This document shows, one piece after another, positions 28,962-37,703 of a stretch of 64,000 nt of DNA. The position numbers and the translations under genes were made by a program. The stretch comes from Lentzea pudingi (GTDB taxonomy: Bacteria > Actinomycetota > Actinomycetes > Mycobacteriales > Pseudonocardiaceae): positions 1-64,000 of the forward strand of contig NZ_BMNC01000013.1 in the NCBI RefSeq assembly GCF_014646255.1, read 5' to 3'. Each line of letters opens with the position of its first letter. Position 1 is the first letter of the stretch. The notes below the pieces were generated by a model, which had not been told where the DNA came from, did no database searches, and saw only the letters and a program-made list of their open reading frames with translations.

Positions 28962-29623
28962 CCCTTCCGCCGCACCATCTCGTTGATCCAGATCGGTGCG
29001 AACGGTGACGTGCAGTTCGGCGGCGTCGGGTAGTCCTCGAGAACCTTCAGGCGTTCGCCGATCTCGATCGCCCTGGCCCGCAGCGCGGGGTGCTCGATCC
29101 CGATCTGCGCCAGGCAGTGGTTCATCGCCCACTGCAGGCGTTCCGGGGCGTCCTTCATGTCCTTCTCGACGATGTCGAGGAGACCGTCGAGGTCCAGGCC
29201 CTCCGGCTGCTTCGCGACGCGGTCGATCGTGAGGGCCCAGCCCGCGCTCGCGACCACCGGGTCCGGGTCGGCGAACCACAGCACGCGCAGCTCCTCGGCG
29301 TGCGGGCTCTTCTTCACGACGTAGTTCACGAGCCAGTCGTGCACCTTGGGGCGCTTGGCCTCGCGCAGCATGACGTCCAGCTGGTCGTGGGAGAACGCCT
29401 TGGGGCGGCAGATCAGCAGCGCCAGCAACCTCGCCGCGGTGTCCCCCGTCGCCCACAGCTCCAGCGCCAGGTCCTGCTGGGTCTTGAGGCGCTTCGCGAT
29501 CGCGCGGAGCTTGCCGAGGTTCACGCCGTGGTCGTCGCCGTGCTTCTCGTTGACCGCACGGGCTTTCGGGTCGTCGAGCGCGGCCAGTTCGGCCCGAAGC
29601 TCCGCCACCGTGTCGTTCGCCAC
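28958..29623 (-). CDS. AlkD-like DNA alkylation repair protein
   Basis: 221 residues, all helical, consisting of HEAT-like repeats in the ALK/AlkD fold (NLGKLRAIAKRLKTQQDLAL, LALLICRPKAFSHDQLDVML, DWLVNYVVKKSPHAEELRVL, WALTIDRVAKQPEG). AlkD-type glycosylases remove bulky alkylated bases; some members are non-catalytic. The catalytic Asp/Trp set was not confirmed by alignment. It starts at GTG/ATG 29623, convergent with the response-regulator gene and separate from the MerR gene behind it. Confidence 0.75.
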   Translation of the reverse strand: MANDTVAELRAELAALDDPKARAVNEKHGDDHGVNLGKLRAIAKRLKTQQDLALELWATGDTAARLLALLICRPKAFSHDQLDVMLREAKRPKVHDWLVNYVVKKSPHAEELRVLWFADPDPVVASAGWALTIDRVAKQPEGLDLDGLLDIVEKDMKDAPERLQWAMNHCLAQIGIEHPALRARAIEIGERLKVLEDYPTPPNCTSPFAPIWINEMVRRKG

Positions 29624-29691
29624 CGCTAGACCTCCCGCTCACCGTCGACGCTCGACAGCTTACGAGCAGGAAGGCTCGTTGCTCGCCGAAC

Positions 29692-30057
29692 TCAGTCGCT
29701 CAGCGCCGCGACCACGGGGCACTGATCGCGCACGCCGTTCTCGGCGACGTCCAGCAACGCGAGCCGCACCCGGTCCAGGTCGTTCATCCGCTGCTCGATC
29801 TCCGCGACCTTGCCGGTGATCACGTCCCCCACGTCGGGCGTGGTGGAGGCGGAGAGGAGCTGCTCGACCTCGGTGAGCGTGAAGCCGAGCCGGGCCGCGC
29901 GGCGGATGAACCTCAACCGCTTCAACGCTTTCTGGTCGTAGTGGCGGTAGCCGCCGTGGGACCGGGCGGTCGGCACGACGAGGCCGCGGCGCTCGTAGAA
30001 CCGCACCGTGCTGATGCCCACCCCGGCGGCCCGGGCCAGTTCGGATATGCGCACCAC
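29692..30057 (-). CDS. MerR-family regulator
   Basis: 121 residues. Standard short MerR: ISELARAAGVGISTVRFYER HTH, GYRHYDQKALKRLRFIRRA, then a dimerisation helix and a C-terminal tail with one Cys (DQCPVVAALSD). A single cysteine near the end occurs in metal- or redox-responsive members, but a paired metal site is not evident. It lies 6 nt downstream of a small membrane-protein gene whose promoter carries a perfect MerR-type dyad, so the two form an autoregulated operon. Confidence 0.88.
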   Translation of the reverse strand: MVRISELARAAGVGISTVRFYERRGLVVPTARSHGGYRHYDQKALKRLRFIRRAARLGFTLTEVEQLLSASTTPDVGDVITGKVAEIEQRMNDLDRVRLALLDVAENGVRDQCPVVAALSD

Positions 30058-30063
30058 CGGAAA

Positions 30064-30423
30064 CTACCTCCGCAGCAGCGCGCGCCACTGCGCCGCGGCC
30101 CAGAACAGTTCCAGCGCCAGGAACACCGCCAGCGCGGGCGTCTCGCCCTGCCACAGCGCCCAGGCGAACCAGGAGCTGAACAACGCACGCCCGATGGTGT
30201 CCGCGGTGATCAGCAACCGTTCGGGACGGAGCCACCGCACGATCGACCACATCACCACGACCGTGCCGAACAGCGTGGCGAACATCCGCGTCGGGGTGGT
30301 GTGGGGTGTGCCGAGCAGGTCCATCGCGAGTGCGCCCGTCCAGGGCGTCACGAACGCGACGCTCGCCACGAAGTCGTACAGCGCACCGGCTTTGCCCCAG
30401 CGGGCGACGTGATCTCTGGTCAT
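30064..30423 (-). CDS. Small integral membrane protein under MerR control
   Basis: 119 residues, start ATG 30423. Three to four hydrophobic segments: DFVASVAFVTPWTGALAMDL, MFATLFGTVVVMWSIVRWL, ALFSSWFAWALWQ and TPALAVFLALELFWAAAQW. No family recognised beyond a generic transporter-like membrane protein. It is first in a two-gene operon with the MerR regulator, and the dyad 14-37 nt upstream indicates induction by that regulator. An efflux or stress role is inference. Confidence 0.75.
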   Translation of the reverse strand: MTRDHVARWGKAGALYDFVASVAFVTPWTGALAMDLLGTPHTTPTRMFATLFGTVVVMWSIVRWLRPERLLITADTIGRALFSSWFAWALWQGETPALAVFLALELFWAAAQWRALLRR

Positions 30424-30436
30424 GCCGGTCACGATG

Positions 30437-30460
30437 GACCCTGCACCGTGGTGCAGGGTC
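30437..30460 (-). promoter_or_regulatory. MerR-type promoter/operator dyad
   Basis: GACCCTGCAC-CGTG-GTGCAGGGTC is a perfect 24-nt palindrome. On the minus strand it sits between TTGACC (-35, 30457-30462) and CATCGT (about -10), giving the 19-20 bp spacer typical of MerR-activated promoters. It directs the membrane-protein/MerR operon, and overlaps the stop codon of the upstream minus-strand gene. Confidence 0.8.
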
Positions 30461-30890
30461 AAGTCCGCTTGCGGGTCAGCCAGAGGTAGCCGGTGCCCAT
30501 CACGAAGACGACCGCTCCGGCACCCCACAGCGTGAGGAACGCGATGCCCTCGTAGTTGGGCTCCCCGGCGCGGTAGACGGTCTTGGGTTCGTCGACGTCG
30601 TACGCGGGAACGACGTCTCCCTGACCCAGGTGTGGCTGAAGGTCGGTGTTCAGCCGGACGTCCTCCCGCCTCACCTTGCCGTCGTGGCTCGTGAAGGTGC
30701 CGTGTGGGCTATGGCAGCCGACGCCGGCGCGTTTGCTGCAGTAGAAGCCCTCGCCGATCACGTAGGTGCCGGACGTGCCGAGGTCGAGGGCGAACCTCGC
30801 ACCCAGCCACGCGCTCTGCGCGCAGAACAGCACCAGCAGGAACCCCACGACGACCGATGCGCCGACCACGCCACGGTGTGAATCGTCCAC
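30459..30890 (-). CDS. Hypothetical two-helix membrane protein
   Basis: 143 residues from GTG 30890, with AAGGGGGTGG upstream. N-terminal helix at about 10-30 (VVVGFLLVLFCAQSAWLGA), an extracytoplasmic loop with two cysteines (GEGFYCSKRAGVGCHSPHG), and a C-terminal helix (FLTLWGAGAVVFVMGTGYLW). The loop may form a disulfide. No family recognised. Its start is 64 bp from the divergent WXG-like gene, sharing a promoter region, and its stop lies in the MerR dyad. Confidence 0.65.
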   Translation of the reverse strand: MDDSHRGVVGASVVVGFLLVLFCAQSAWLGARFALDLGTSGTYVIGEGFYCSKRAGVGCHSPHGTFTSHDGKVRREDVRLNTDLQPHLGQGDVVPAYDVDEPKTVYRAGEPNYEGIAFLTLWGAGAVVFVMGTGYLWLTRKRT

Positions 30891-30953
30891 CTGCCACCCC
30901 CTTGCCCCCACTAACGTTGCCGGACGAGTGTTCCGTTGAGTCGAGGGGGACGC

Positions 30954-31694
30954 GTGACCGGCCAGATCGTCCGCCACGCCGGCCGGATCGAGGCCGTGCG
31001 CGTGCGGTTCGCGGCCGTGCACAAGGCCAGCGCGGTCGTCGTCGGGGACGAGACCGTGTACGGGCGGCTGTGCCGGTGGGTGATCCACCCCGTGCTGGAG
31101 AAGCACGCGCGGCAGGACGAGCTGGTCGCCTACGTCGAGGAGAACCTGCGCCTGATCGTGGCCGGGCTGTACGACCTCTACGGCGTGCGGGCGCCCGGAC
31201 CGGACCTCGTGCGCGAGGCCGCCGTGCCGTCGCTGGTGGAGCCGGTCGAGGACTCGGCGCGGGCGGCGATGGAGCAGATCGGGCCGTTGCGGGACGTCCT
31301 CGACGACCTCACCGGGCTGCCGGACGTCATCGCCGCGCACGCGATGACCTGGTACAACATCGCGGGCGAGCAGCAGGACATGGCCGACGAGCTCGAGGAC
31401 CTGCTGGAACTCGACGCGCCGGAGTGGACCGGCGCCGAGGAGCACCTGCGGTTGATGGGGCACAACATCGACGCGATCCGGGGGCTGAGCTCGGTGTCGG
31501 CGGCGTTCGGGAAGATCACCGAGAGCGTCGGGGTGCTGGTCGCGCAGACCCGGCGGCTCGTGCGGGAGCTCGTGATCGGCCTGGCCGTGGTGCCGACGGA
31601 CGCGACGCTGTGGCGGCTCGCGTGCCGGATCGCGGTGTACGGGGTGGCGCTCGACGCCACCCTCAGGCACCTGGAGGACCGGCTCGACGGTTAG
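30954..31694 (+). CDS. WXG100-like helical protein
   Basis: 246 residues, GTG 30954 with GAGGGGGA upstream. The middle contains the WNNIAGE-like phrase MTWYNIAGEQQDMADELEDL, then LDAPEWTGAEEHLRL with the W-x-G turn between two helices and HNIDAIRGLSSVSAAFGKIT. These features are typical of WXG100/PPE-like substrates of type VII (ESX) secretion in actinomycetes. The protein continues with a helix VLVAQTRRLVRELVIGLAVV that may be membrane-associated. No toxin domain or partner is visible, so this is an orphan substrate-like protein. Its stop overlaps the end of the next convergent gene. Confidence 0.6.
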   Translation: MTGQIVRHAGRIEAVRVRFAAVHKASAVVVGDETVYGRLCRWVIHPVLEKHARQDELVAYVEENLRLIVAGLYDLYGVRAPGPDLVREAAVPSLVEPVEDSARAAMEQIGPLRDVLDDLTGLPDVIAAHAMTWYNIAGEQQDMADELEDLLELDAPEWTGAEEHLRLMGHNIDAIRGLSSVSAAFGKITESVGVLVAQTRRLVRELVIGLAVVPTDATLWRLACRIAVYGVALDATLRHLEDRLDG

Positions 31695-31903
31695 GCCCTG
31701 CGGGCGCGGCGTCGGGCGAGCTGCGGCAGGAACCACATGTAGACGCCCGTTCCCATCAGGACGAACAGCGGCAGCAGCGGCACGTACGACACCCAGATCG
31801 CCCCGGCGTCCACGGTGAGCGCGACCGCCGTGAACACGACGGTGGCCATGAAGACCATGCTCACGACGCGGTGGAACTGACGGATTCCCTTGCTGCCGGC
31901 CAT
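31691..31903 (-). CDS. Small membrane protein
   Basis: 70 residues from ATG 31903, with GGGAGGACG 10 nt upstream. Two hydrophobic helices (VVSMVFMATVVFTAVALTV, YVPLLPLFVLMGTGVYMWFL) and a basic C-terminal tail of seven Arg in 12 residues. Similar short two-helix proteins with Arg-rich ends are common and uncharacterised. The 3' end overlaps the WXG-like gene by 4 nt; upstream is the hairpin-bearing promoter region of the LuxR-type gene. Confidence 0.7.
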   Translation of the reverse strand: MAGSKGIRQFHRVVSMVFMATVVFTAVALTVDAGAIWVSYVPLLPLFVLMGTGVYMWFLPQLARRRARRA

Positions 31904-31987
31904 TTTCTTCGTCCTCCCGGTTGGTGGTGAGGACAACGGTAGGACCGGCGGATCGGTCGTGCTTCTCGATTCCTGACCGGCTGGGGT

Positions 31988-32034
31988 CTGTGTCGAAGTC
32001 CGGCCCGGCTATCGCGGACCGGACTTCGACACAG
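31988..32034. repeat. Perfect 16-bp inverted repeat ahead of LuxR-type regulator
   Basis: CTGTGTCGAAGTCCGG (31988-32003) and its exact reverse complement (32019-32034) flank a 15-nt centre. It ends 21 nt before ATG 32056. It may be an operator for the regulator or a transcript hairpin controlling its translation. Confidence 0.75.
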
Positions 32035-32055
32035 GCCCTAGTACTCTCGGGCGCC

Positions 32056-34727
32056 ATGCGGTCCCCGGTGCTGGTCGGTCGTGGCCAAGAGACCTCGGCA
32101 CTGCGGGCCGCGGTCACCCGGGCCGAGCACGGTCGCGGTGGCGCGGTGTTCCTGGTGGGGGAACCGGGCATCGGCAAGTCGCGGCTGGCCGCCGAGATCG
32201 CCGGGCACGCCTCGCAACGCGGGTTCCGCGTGCTCAGAGGACGAGCGAGCCGTGCGGTGCCGTTGAGGGCGTTGTGCGAAGCGGTGCTGTCGGCTTTCCG
32301 CAAGGTGGTGCCGGACGAGGAGCAGCTCGGCGCGTACCTGCCCGTGCTGCTGCGGATGACCCCGGACGCGCCCGCCGGTGTGCCGGATCCGGCCGTGGTC
32401 CGGGCCGAGGCGGTCCTGCGGCTGGTCACGGCCGAGAAGACCGTGCTGGTGCTCGAAGACCTGCACGAGGCGGACGGCGAGACGCTGGCCGTGGTGGACT
32501 ACCTGCTCGACAACCTCGCGGACGAGCCCGTGCTGCTGGTGGCGACGCTGCGGCCGCATCCCGATGGCGCGCAACGGCTCGCGGACGAGGCCACCGCCCG
32601 CCGGGTGGCCACGACTTTGAGGCTCACCGGACTGACTGACGACGAGGTGGCCGAACTCGCCCGCCGTTGCCTCGGCGAACCCGTGCCGGACGACGTGGTC
32701 GCCAAGCTGGTCGAGGTCTCCGACGGCGTCCCGTTCGTCGTGGAGGAACTGATCAACGGCGACCTGGCGGCCGTGCCTCCCACGGTCGCGGCCGCCACGT
32801 TGCAGCGGGTCGACGCGCTCGGGCCGGAGTGCGTCGCGGTGCTCGAAGCCGCCGCGATCTTCGGACGGACGTTCCCGCTCGACGTCGTCACGGCCGTCGC
32901 GGGCAGGTCTGAAGAGCTGTTGCAGGACGCCGAACGCGCGCAGCTCGTCGAGGGCCACCAGTTCCGGCACGCCCTGACCGCCGACGCGATCACGGGCCGG
33001 ATGACGCCGACCGCGCGGGCGACGCTGGCCCGCCGGGCGGCGAGGGCCGCGGAAGCGTTGCGGCCCGGTGAACTGGAGCTCGCCGCCGAGCTGTGGGAGG
33101 CGGGTGGCGAGACCGCGAAGGCCGTGGCGTGCCTCGCGAAGGCCGGACGGCACGCCGCCGCGCTCGGCCGGTTCGGCACGGCCGTGGAGCTGCTCGAACG
33201 CGGCCAGGGCCTGACCAGCGACCCTGATCTCACCGCCGACCTGCTCGACGCGCTGGCCGCTGTCCTGCCGCTGGCCGCGGTCGTCGTCCCGGCGGACGAC
33301 GGCGCACGGGCCTTCGCACTGGGCGAACGGCTTCAGCAGGCCCTCACCGCGGCGCACGCCGCGCCGGAACGACGTGCGGCGGTCCGGCTCGCGCAGGCCA
33401 GGGTCGCCGCCGTCGCCGGTCGGTGGGAGCGCGGCCTCGACCTGCTGGCGGCGGCGAAGGAGTCCAGTCCGTCCGCCGACGTCGTCAAAGCGACGCTCCT
33501 GCTCGGGCTGAACCAGCTCGACCTCCTGCCCAAGGCCCGTGCGCTGGCCGAACGCGCCGCCGCCACGGGCACCCCGGAGATCGTGTGCGAGGCACTGGAG
33601 GTGCTCACCCGCTGCACGAGGGGGCAGGACCTCGCCGAGGCGCGCCAGCACATCCAGCGCTGGCTGCACACGGCCGAACAGCACGGGCTCGCGGCGTGGC
33701 GGCTGCGGGCGTTGCTGGAGCTGGGGATCACCGACAAGTACCTCACGATCGGCGTCGACACGTTGCTGGCCGCGCGTCAGGCCGCGCTCGACACCGGCGC
33801 GATCGTGATCCTCATCGCCGCCGACCTGCACCTGGGCGGCATCTACCTCGTGCGCGGCGAGTACGAGGAGGCCGCGCGGTACGGGGCCAGTGCCGGGGAG
33901 GCCGCGCGGAAGCTGGGCCTGCACGCGCTCGGAGCACTCGCCGTCGCGATCGAGGCCGGCATCGCGTCCATGCACGGCGACCGCAGGGAGACCGACAAAG
34001 CGCTGGCGCGGCTGCGCGAGCACGGCGGTTCGGAGGAGATCTGGTCGTACAGCTCCGCCGTCTGCGCGGTGATGGAGGAGCGGTACGACCGGGCGCTGGC
34101 CGAGTTCGACGAGGTGGAGAAGGCCGTCACGGAACCGCGCATCCTCCGCGGCACCTTCTACCAGGGCCCGCGGCTGCTGGTGCGGGTGGCGCACGGCCTC
34201 GCGGGCCGGCCGGAGTACGAACGGCTGGCCGAGTCGCACCTCTCGCAGGTCCGGTTGCACCGCGCGTACTTCGCGTGGAGCCACGCGATCCTGCTGGGCC
34301 GCGAGGGCCGGCTCGCGGAGGCCGGCCAAGCGGCGGCCGAGGCGCTGGACCTGAGCACCGGCCTCGGCCTGCCCCGCTACCTCGGCCTGCGGCTCGCCGG
34401 GCAGAAAGCGCTCGCGGACGGCTGGGGCGAGCCGCTGCGGTGGCTGAGCGAGGCCGAGGAGTACTCGCACCACGGCAACGCCGTCGCCGCGGCCACGACA
34501 CCGTGCCCGCCGCGCTGCGCAAGGCCGGCGTCACGGTCCGCGAGTACGAGGTCCTGAGGCTGGTCGTGGAACGGTTCGGCAACGCCGAGATCGCCGAACG
34601 CCTGTTCCTGTCCCCGCGAACGGTCGAACGCCACGTCGCGAGCCTCAAGGCCCGCACCGGCCGCCAGAGCCGGGCCGACCTCATCACCCACGCCCGGCCA
34701 CTAATTGGGGGGTCCGCCCCCATGTGA
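32056..34727 (+). pseudogene. LuxR-family AAA-type regulator (LAL), frameshifted near the C-terminus
   Basis: ATG 32056. The first frame (to 34557) gives an AAA ATPase with P-loop VGEPGIGKSRLAAEIA (about 36-45), a Walker B VLVLEDLHEAD, and some 500 residues of helical TPR-like repeats. Near 34480-34500 the frame changes, and the second frame continues with AALRKAGVTVREYEVLRLVV, then NAEIAERLFLSPRTVERHVA, the LuxR HTH required for DNA binding, to the stop at 34725-34727. In intact relatives ATPase, repeats and HTH are in one frame, so this is a 1-nt shift (plus perhaps a small deletion), a sequencing error or a genuine pseudogene. About 890 residues if repaired. Confidence 0.8.
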
Positions 34728-34899
34728 GCGGCTCGACCAGCGGGAAGACTCCTCAGGCAGACCGGCGGCGCTGTACTCGGAGGGGTGTGCGGCGCCGCCG
34801 TCACGCATGTCGCAAAATCTCCTGGCGCGAGATGTCGATTCCCGCCATCTCCCGTTCGACGCACTGATGACAGCAAGCGCGAACATCAAGGAGAACCAG

Positions 34900-35472
34900 A
34901 TGCGCACCCTGATCGCCACCGCTTTCGTCTCCCTCGACGGCGTCGTCGAGGCGCCCGGTGGCGAACCCGGTCACCGCAGCTCCGGCTGGACCTTCAAGGA
35001 CATCGAGTTCGACGAGGCCGCCTACGAGATCAAGGGCCGCGAGCAGGAAGAGGCCGCGGCGATGATGATGGGCCGGGTCAGCTACGAGGCGTTCTCCCCG
35101 GTGTGGCCGACGCTCGACTACTTCCCGCGGTACAACGCGATGCCGAAGTACGTCGTCTCCAGCACGCTGAAGGAGGACCAGCTCGTCGACAACTGGGGCG
35201 ACATCACGATCCTGCGGTCGCTGGACGACGTCGCGGCGCTGAAGGAGACCGAGGGCGGCCCGATCTCCCTCCACGGCAGCGCGACGCTCAACCGCAACCT
35301 CTCCGACGCAGGCCTGATCGACCGCTACCACCTGCTGGTGTTCCCGGTGCTGCTCGGCGCGGGCAAGCGGCTGTTCAGCGAGACCGACAAGGACAAGCAG
35401 CTGCTGAAGGTCGTGGAGAGCGAGTCCTACGGCAACGGCATCCAGAAGCTCGTCTACGACGTCGTGCGCTGA
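34900..35472 (+). CDS. Dihydrofolate reductase-like (RibD C-terminal) family protein
   Basis: 190 residues, ATG 34900 with AAGGAGA upstream. RibD_C/DHFR-like fold: TLIATAFVSLDGVVEAPGG at the N-terminus, MMMGRVSYEAFSPVWPT, KYVVSSTLKEDQL and DRYHLLVFPVLLGAGKRLF. Family members bind NADPH and reduce pterin- or flavin-pathway-like substrates; most actinobacterial copies are uncharacterised. The 3' end overlaps the converging DMT transporter by 19 nt. Preceded by the LuxR-type gene; no operon. Confidence 0.85.
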   Translation: MRTLIATAFVSLDGVVEAPGGEPGHRSSGWTFKDIEFDEAAYEIKGREQEEAAAMMMGRVSYEAFSPVWPTLDYFPRYNAMPKYVVSSTLKEDQLVDNWGDITILRSLDDVAALKETEGGPISLHGSATLNRNLSDAGLIDRYHLLVFPVLLGAGKRLFSETDKDKQLLKVVESESYGNGIQKLVYDVVR

Positions 35473-36362
35473 AGTTCGCGTTCCGGTTCCAGCAACGGTT
35501 TCTTCGTCGGCGTGAGCTGCACGAGCACGATCGACCCGATCAGGATGAGCGCGCCGACGAGCTGGAACAGCGACAGCGTCTGGCCGAGGAACACCAGTCC
35601 GAGCACGGTGGCGATGAGCGGGCTGCAGAAGCCGAGGAACGACAACCCGATCGCCGGCACCCGGTCGGTGCCGCGGAACCAGACCGAGTAGCCGAACAGG
35701 GACCCGAGCACGATCAGGTAGCCGAAGCCGAGCACGTTGGTGCCGGTGATCGTGCTCGGGAGGCCCTCCAGCAGGAAGAGCGCGGGCAGCAGCACGAGGC
35801 CGCCGGCCGTGAGCTGCCAGCCGGTGAACAGCAGGACGTTGACCTCGGCAGGCCGCTTCCAGCGCTTGGTCAGCACGATGCCGGACGCCATGCTGACCGC
35901 GCCGCCCAACGCCGCCAGCACGCCGACGAAGTCGAGCTGTGCCGAGGCTTTCAGCACCAGCAACGCGACACCGGCGGTGGCGGCGAAGCAGGCGAGCACG
36001 TGCGGGAGCCGGATCTTGTCACCGAGCACGAGCGCGGCCAGCCCCAGCATGATCACCGGCTGGACCGAGCCGACCAGGGCCGCGACCCCGCCGGGCAGCT
36101 TGTAGGCGGCGACGAAGAGCAGGAAGAAGAACGCGCCGATGTTGAGCGTGCCGAGGACGAGCGCACGCCACCACCAGACGCCCTGCGGCAGGACCCGCCC
36201 GAACAGCAACAGGATCAGGCCCGCCGGCAGCGCGCGGACGACCGAGGCCAGCAACGGCCGGTCGGGCGGCAGGAGTTGGGTGGTGACGATGTAGGTGCTG
36301 CCCCAGATCATCGGCGCGAGCGCCGTGACCGCCGAGTCGGCCAGCAGCCGGTTGCCCTTCAT
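35454..36362 (-). CDS. EamA/DMT-family transporter, last gene of indigoidine-type operon
   Basis: 302 residues with ten transmembrane helices in two EamA repeats (LAPMIWGSTYIVTTQLLPPD near the N-terminus). ATG 36362 is chosen because the earlier in-frame ATG lies in the uracil phosphoribosyltransferase gene; the gap to that gene is 13 nt. As last gene of the six-gene operon it probably exports a product or intermediate and gives self-protection; the minimycin cluster also carries a transporter. The 3' end overlaps the convergent reductase gene by 19 nt. Confidence 0.85.
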   Translation of the reverse strand: MKGNRLLADSAVTALAPMIWGSTYIVTTQLLPPDRPLLASVVRALPAGLILLLFGRVLPQGVWWWRALVLGTLNIGAFFFLLFVAAYKLPGGVAALVGSVQPVIMLGLAALVLGDKIRLPHVLACFAATAGVALLVLKASAQLDFVGVLAALGGAVSMASGIVLTKRWKRPAEVNVLLFTGWQLTAGGLVLLPALFLLEGLPSTITGTNVLGFGYLIVLGSLFGYSVWFRGTDRVPAIGLSFLGFCSPLIATVLGLVFLGQTLSLFQLVGALILIGSIVLVQLTPTKKPLLEPERELQRTTS

Positions 36363-36375
36363 GGTCGCGCCCCCG

Positions 36376-37041
36376 TCACTTGTCGGTGCCGAAGAACCGG
36401 TCGCCGAAATCACCGATGCCGGGCAGCATGTAGGCGTTCTCGTCGAGTCGTTCCTCGATCGCCGACGTCACGATCCGCACCCGCGGGAAGCGCGAGCACA
36501 CCGCCTCGATGCCCTCCGGCACCGTGATGAAGGTGACGAAGACGATGTTCTCTTCTGACACGCCCCGGTCGAGCAGCACTTGAATCGCCGCGTTGGCGGT
36601 GCCACCGGTGGCGAGCATCGGGTCGAGCAGCAGCACGTGCCGGGACGCGATGTCGTCCGGCAGGTTCGAGTAGTAGAGCTGCGGGAGCTTGGTCTTCTTG
36701 TCGCGCTGGATGAGGATCTTGCCGATCCGTGCACCCCGCACGACCGCGCGCAACCCTGCCTCCATGCTCTCGCCCGCGCGGATGATCGGGACGCCGACGA
36801 GCTTCTCCGCGAACCTCAGCCCGTGGTAGGTCGCGCCGACCGGCGTGGTGACGTCGTGCGGGGTGAACGGCAGCAGGCCGAGGCCGGCCTCGACCAGCAG
36901 CCGGTTGATCCGCTCGGTGTAGAAGACGAAGTCCTCGCGGGACACGTCCCGGTCGCGGACGATCGTGTGCAGCGCGCGCAGCTGGTCGTTCTGCGGCAAC
37001 AGATGCACGTTCTTCTCGAGGTAGGCCTCGATGGAGATCAC
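36376..37041 (-). CDS. upp: Uracil phosphoribosyltransferase
   Basis: 221 residues, catalysing uracil plus PRPP to UMP. PRPP-binding loop LLLDPMLATGGTA (about 130-142), the upstream RAGESMEAGLRAVVRGARIG and the C-terminal LPGIGDFGDRFFGT, which binds uracil, are all present. GTG 37041 lies 5 nt after GGAG and overlaps the HAD-gene stop as GTGA; GTG 37047 is too close to the ribosome site. It is in the operon with PsuG and HAD phosphatase, so it may recycle the nucleobase or protect against a C-nucleoside analogue rather than serve ordinary salvage. Confidence 0.93.
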   Translation of the reverse strand: MISIEAYLEKNVHLLPQNDQLRALHTIVRDRDVSREDFVFYTERINRLLVEAGLGLLPFTPHDVTTPVGATYHGLRFAEKLVGVPIIRAGESMEAGLRAVVRGARIGKILIQRDKKTKLPQLYYSNLPDDIASRHVLLLDPMLATGGTANAAIQVLLDRGVSEENIVFVTFITVPEGIEAVCSRFPRVRIVTSAIEERLDENAYMLPGIGDFGDRFFGTDK

Positions 37042-37703
37042 GAGCACTCCTTGACGGCGGCCACGACGCCTGCGAACGAGTCGACGAGCCAGGTGGGGTT
37101 GGCGCTGAGCAGTTGGTCGACGCTGTGCACGCCGTAGGAGACGCCGATCGACGCCATCCCGGCTCCGTGCGCCATCAGGACGTCGTGCGTGGTGTCCCCG
37201 ACCATGACGGCGTTCCCCGGTGCCACGCCGAGCCTGCGCAGCACCAGGAACCCGGATTCCGGGTCGGGCTTGGGCTTCGAGACCTGGTCCGCGCCGACGA
37301 CGACGGAGAACTCCTCGCGCAGTCCCGCCGCGGTGAGCAGCGCCTCGGCGTTCACGATGAACTTGCTCGTCGCGACGGCGAGCAGGAAACCGTCCTCCCG
37401 CAACGACTGCAGCCCGTCATACACGCCGGGGAACACCAGCTGCGTGGCCATCGGCAGCACGATCCTGCGGAACGTCGACTGGTAGAGCTCGACGCAGGAC
37501 GCGACGACCGGTTCGTCCTCGGGGAGCCCGAGCACCTTCGCGAACGCGGCCGGCAACGGCAGTCCGATCGTGCCGCGGATCGTCGCGGAGTCCACTGTGG
37601 GCAGATCCAGCTGGGTGAACACCGCCGCGAACGTCGTGACGATCCCGCGCGGGGTGTCGACCAGCGTGCCGTCCAGGTCGAAGATCGCGCAACGGTTGCT
37701 CAT
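37038..37703 (-). CDS. HAD-family phosphatase (IndB-type)
   Basis: 221 residues. HAD motifs: FDLDGTLVDT with the nucleophile Asp (about 9), the ATSK motif II equivalent (LAVATSKFIVNAEAL), the KPKPDP lysine motif and the acidic VMVGDTTHDVLMAH. The helical cap (about 15-80) is as in phosphoglycolate or nucleotide phosphatases. It overlaps PsuG by 4 nt and is coupled to the phosphoribosyltransferase. In indigoidine clusters the homologous IndB is thought to act on 5'-phosphates, such as pseudouridine phosphate analogues (established for the gene pair; assigned here by context). Confidence 0.9.
   Translation of the reverse strand: MSNRCAIFDLDGTLVDTPRGIVTTFAAVFTQLDLPTVDSATIRGTIGLPLPAAFAKVLGLPEDEPVVASCVELYQSTFRRIVLPMATQLVFPGVYDGLQSLREDGFLLAVATSKFIVNAEALLTAAGLREEFSVVVGADQVSKPKPDPESGFLVLRRLGVAPGNAVMVGDTTHDVLMAHGAGMASIGVSYGVHSVDQLLSANPTWLVDSFAGVVAAVKECS

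Noticed and set aside
32038..34473. Minus-strand 811-codon open frame
   Set aside because: Exact antisense of the LuxR-type regulator, without any recognisable domain.
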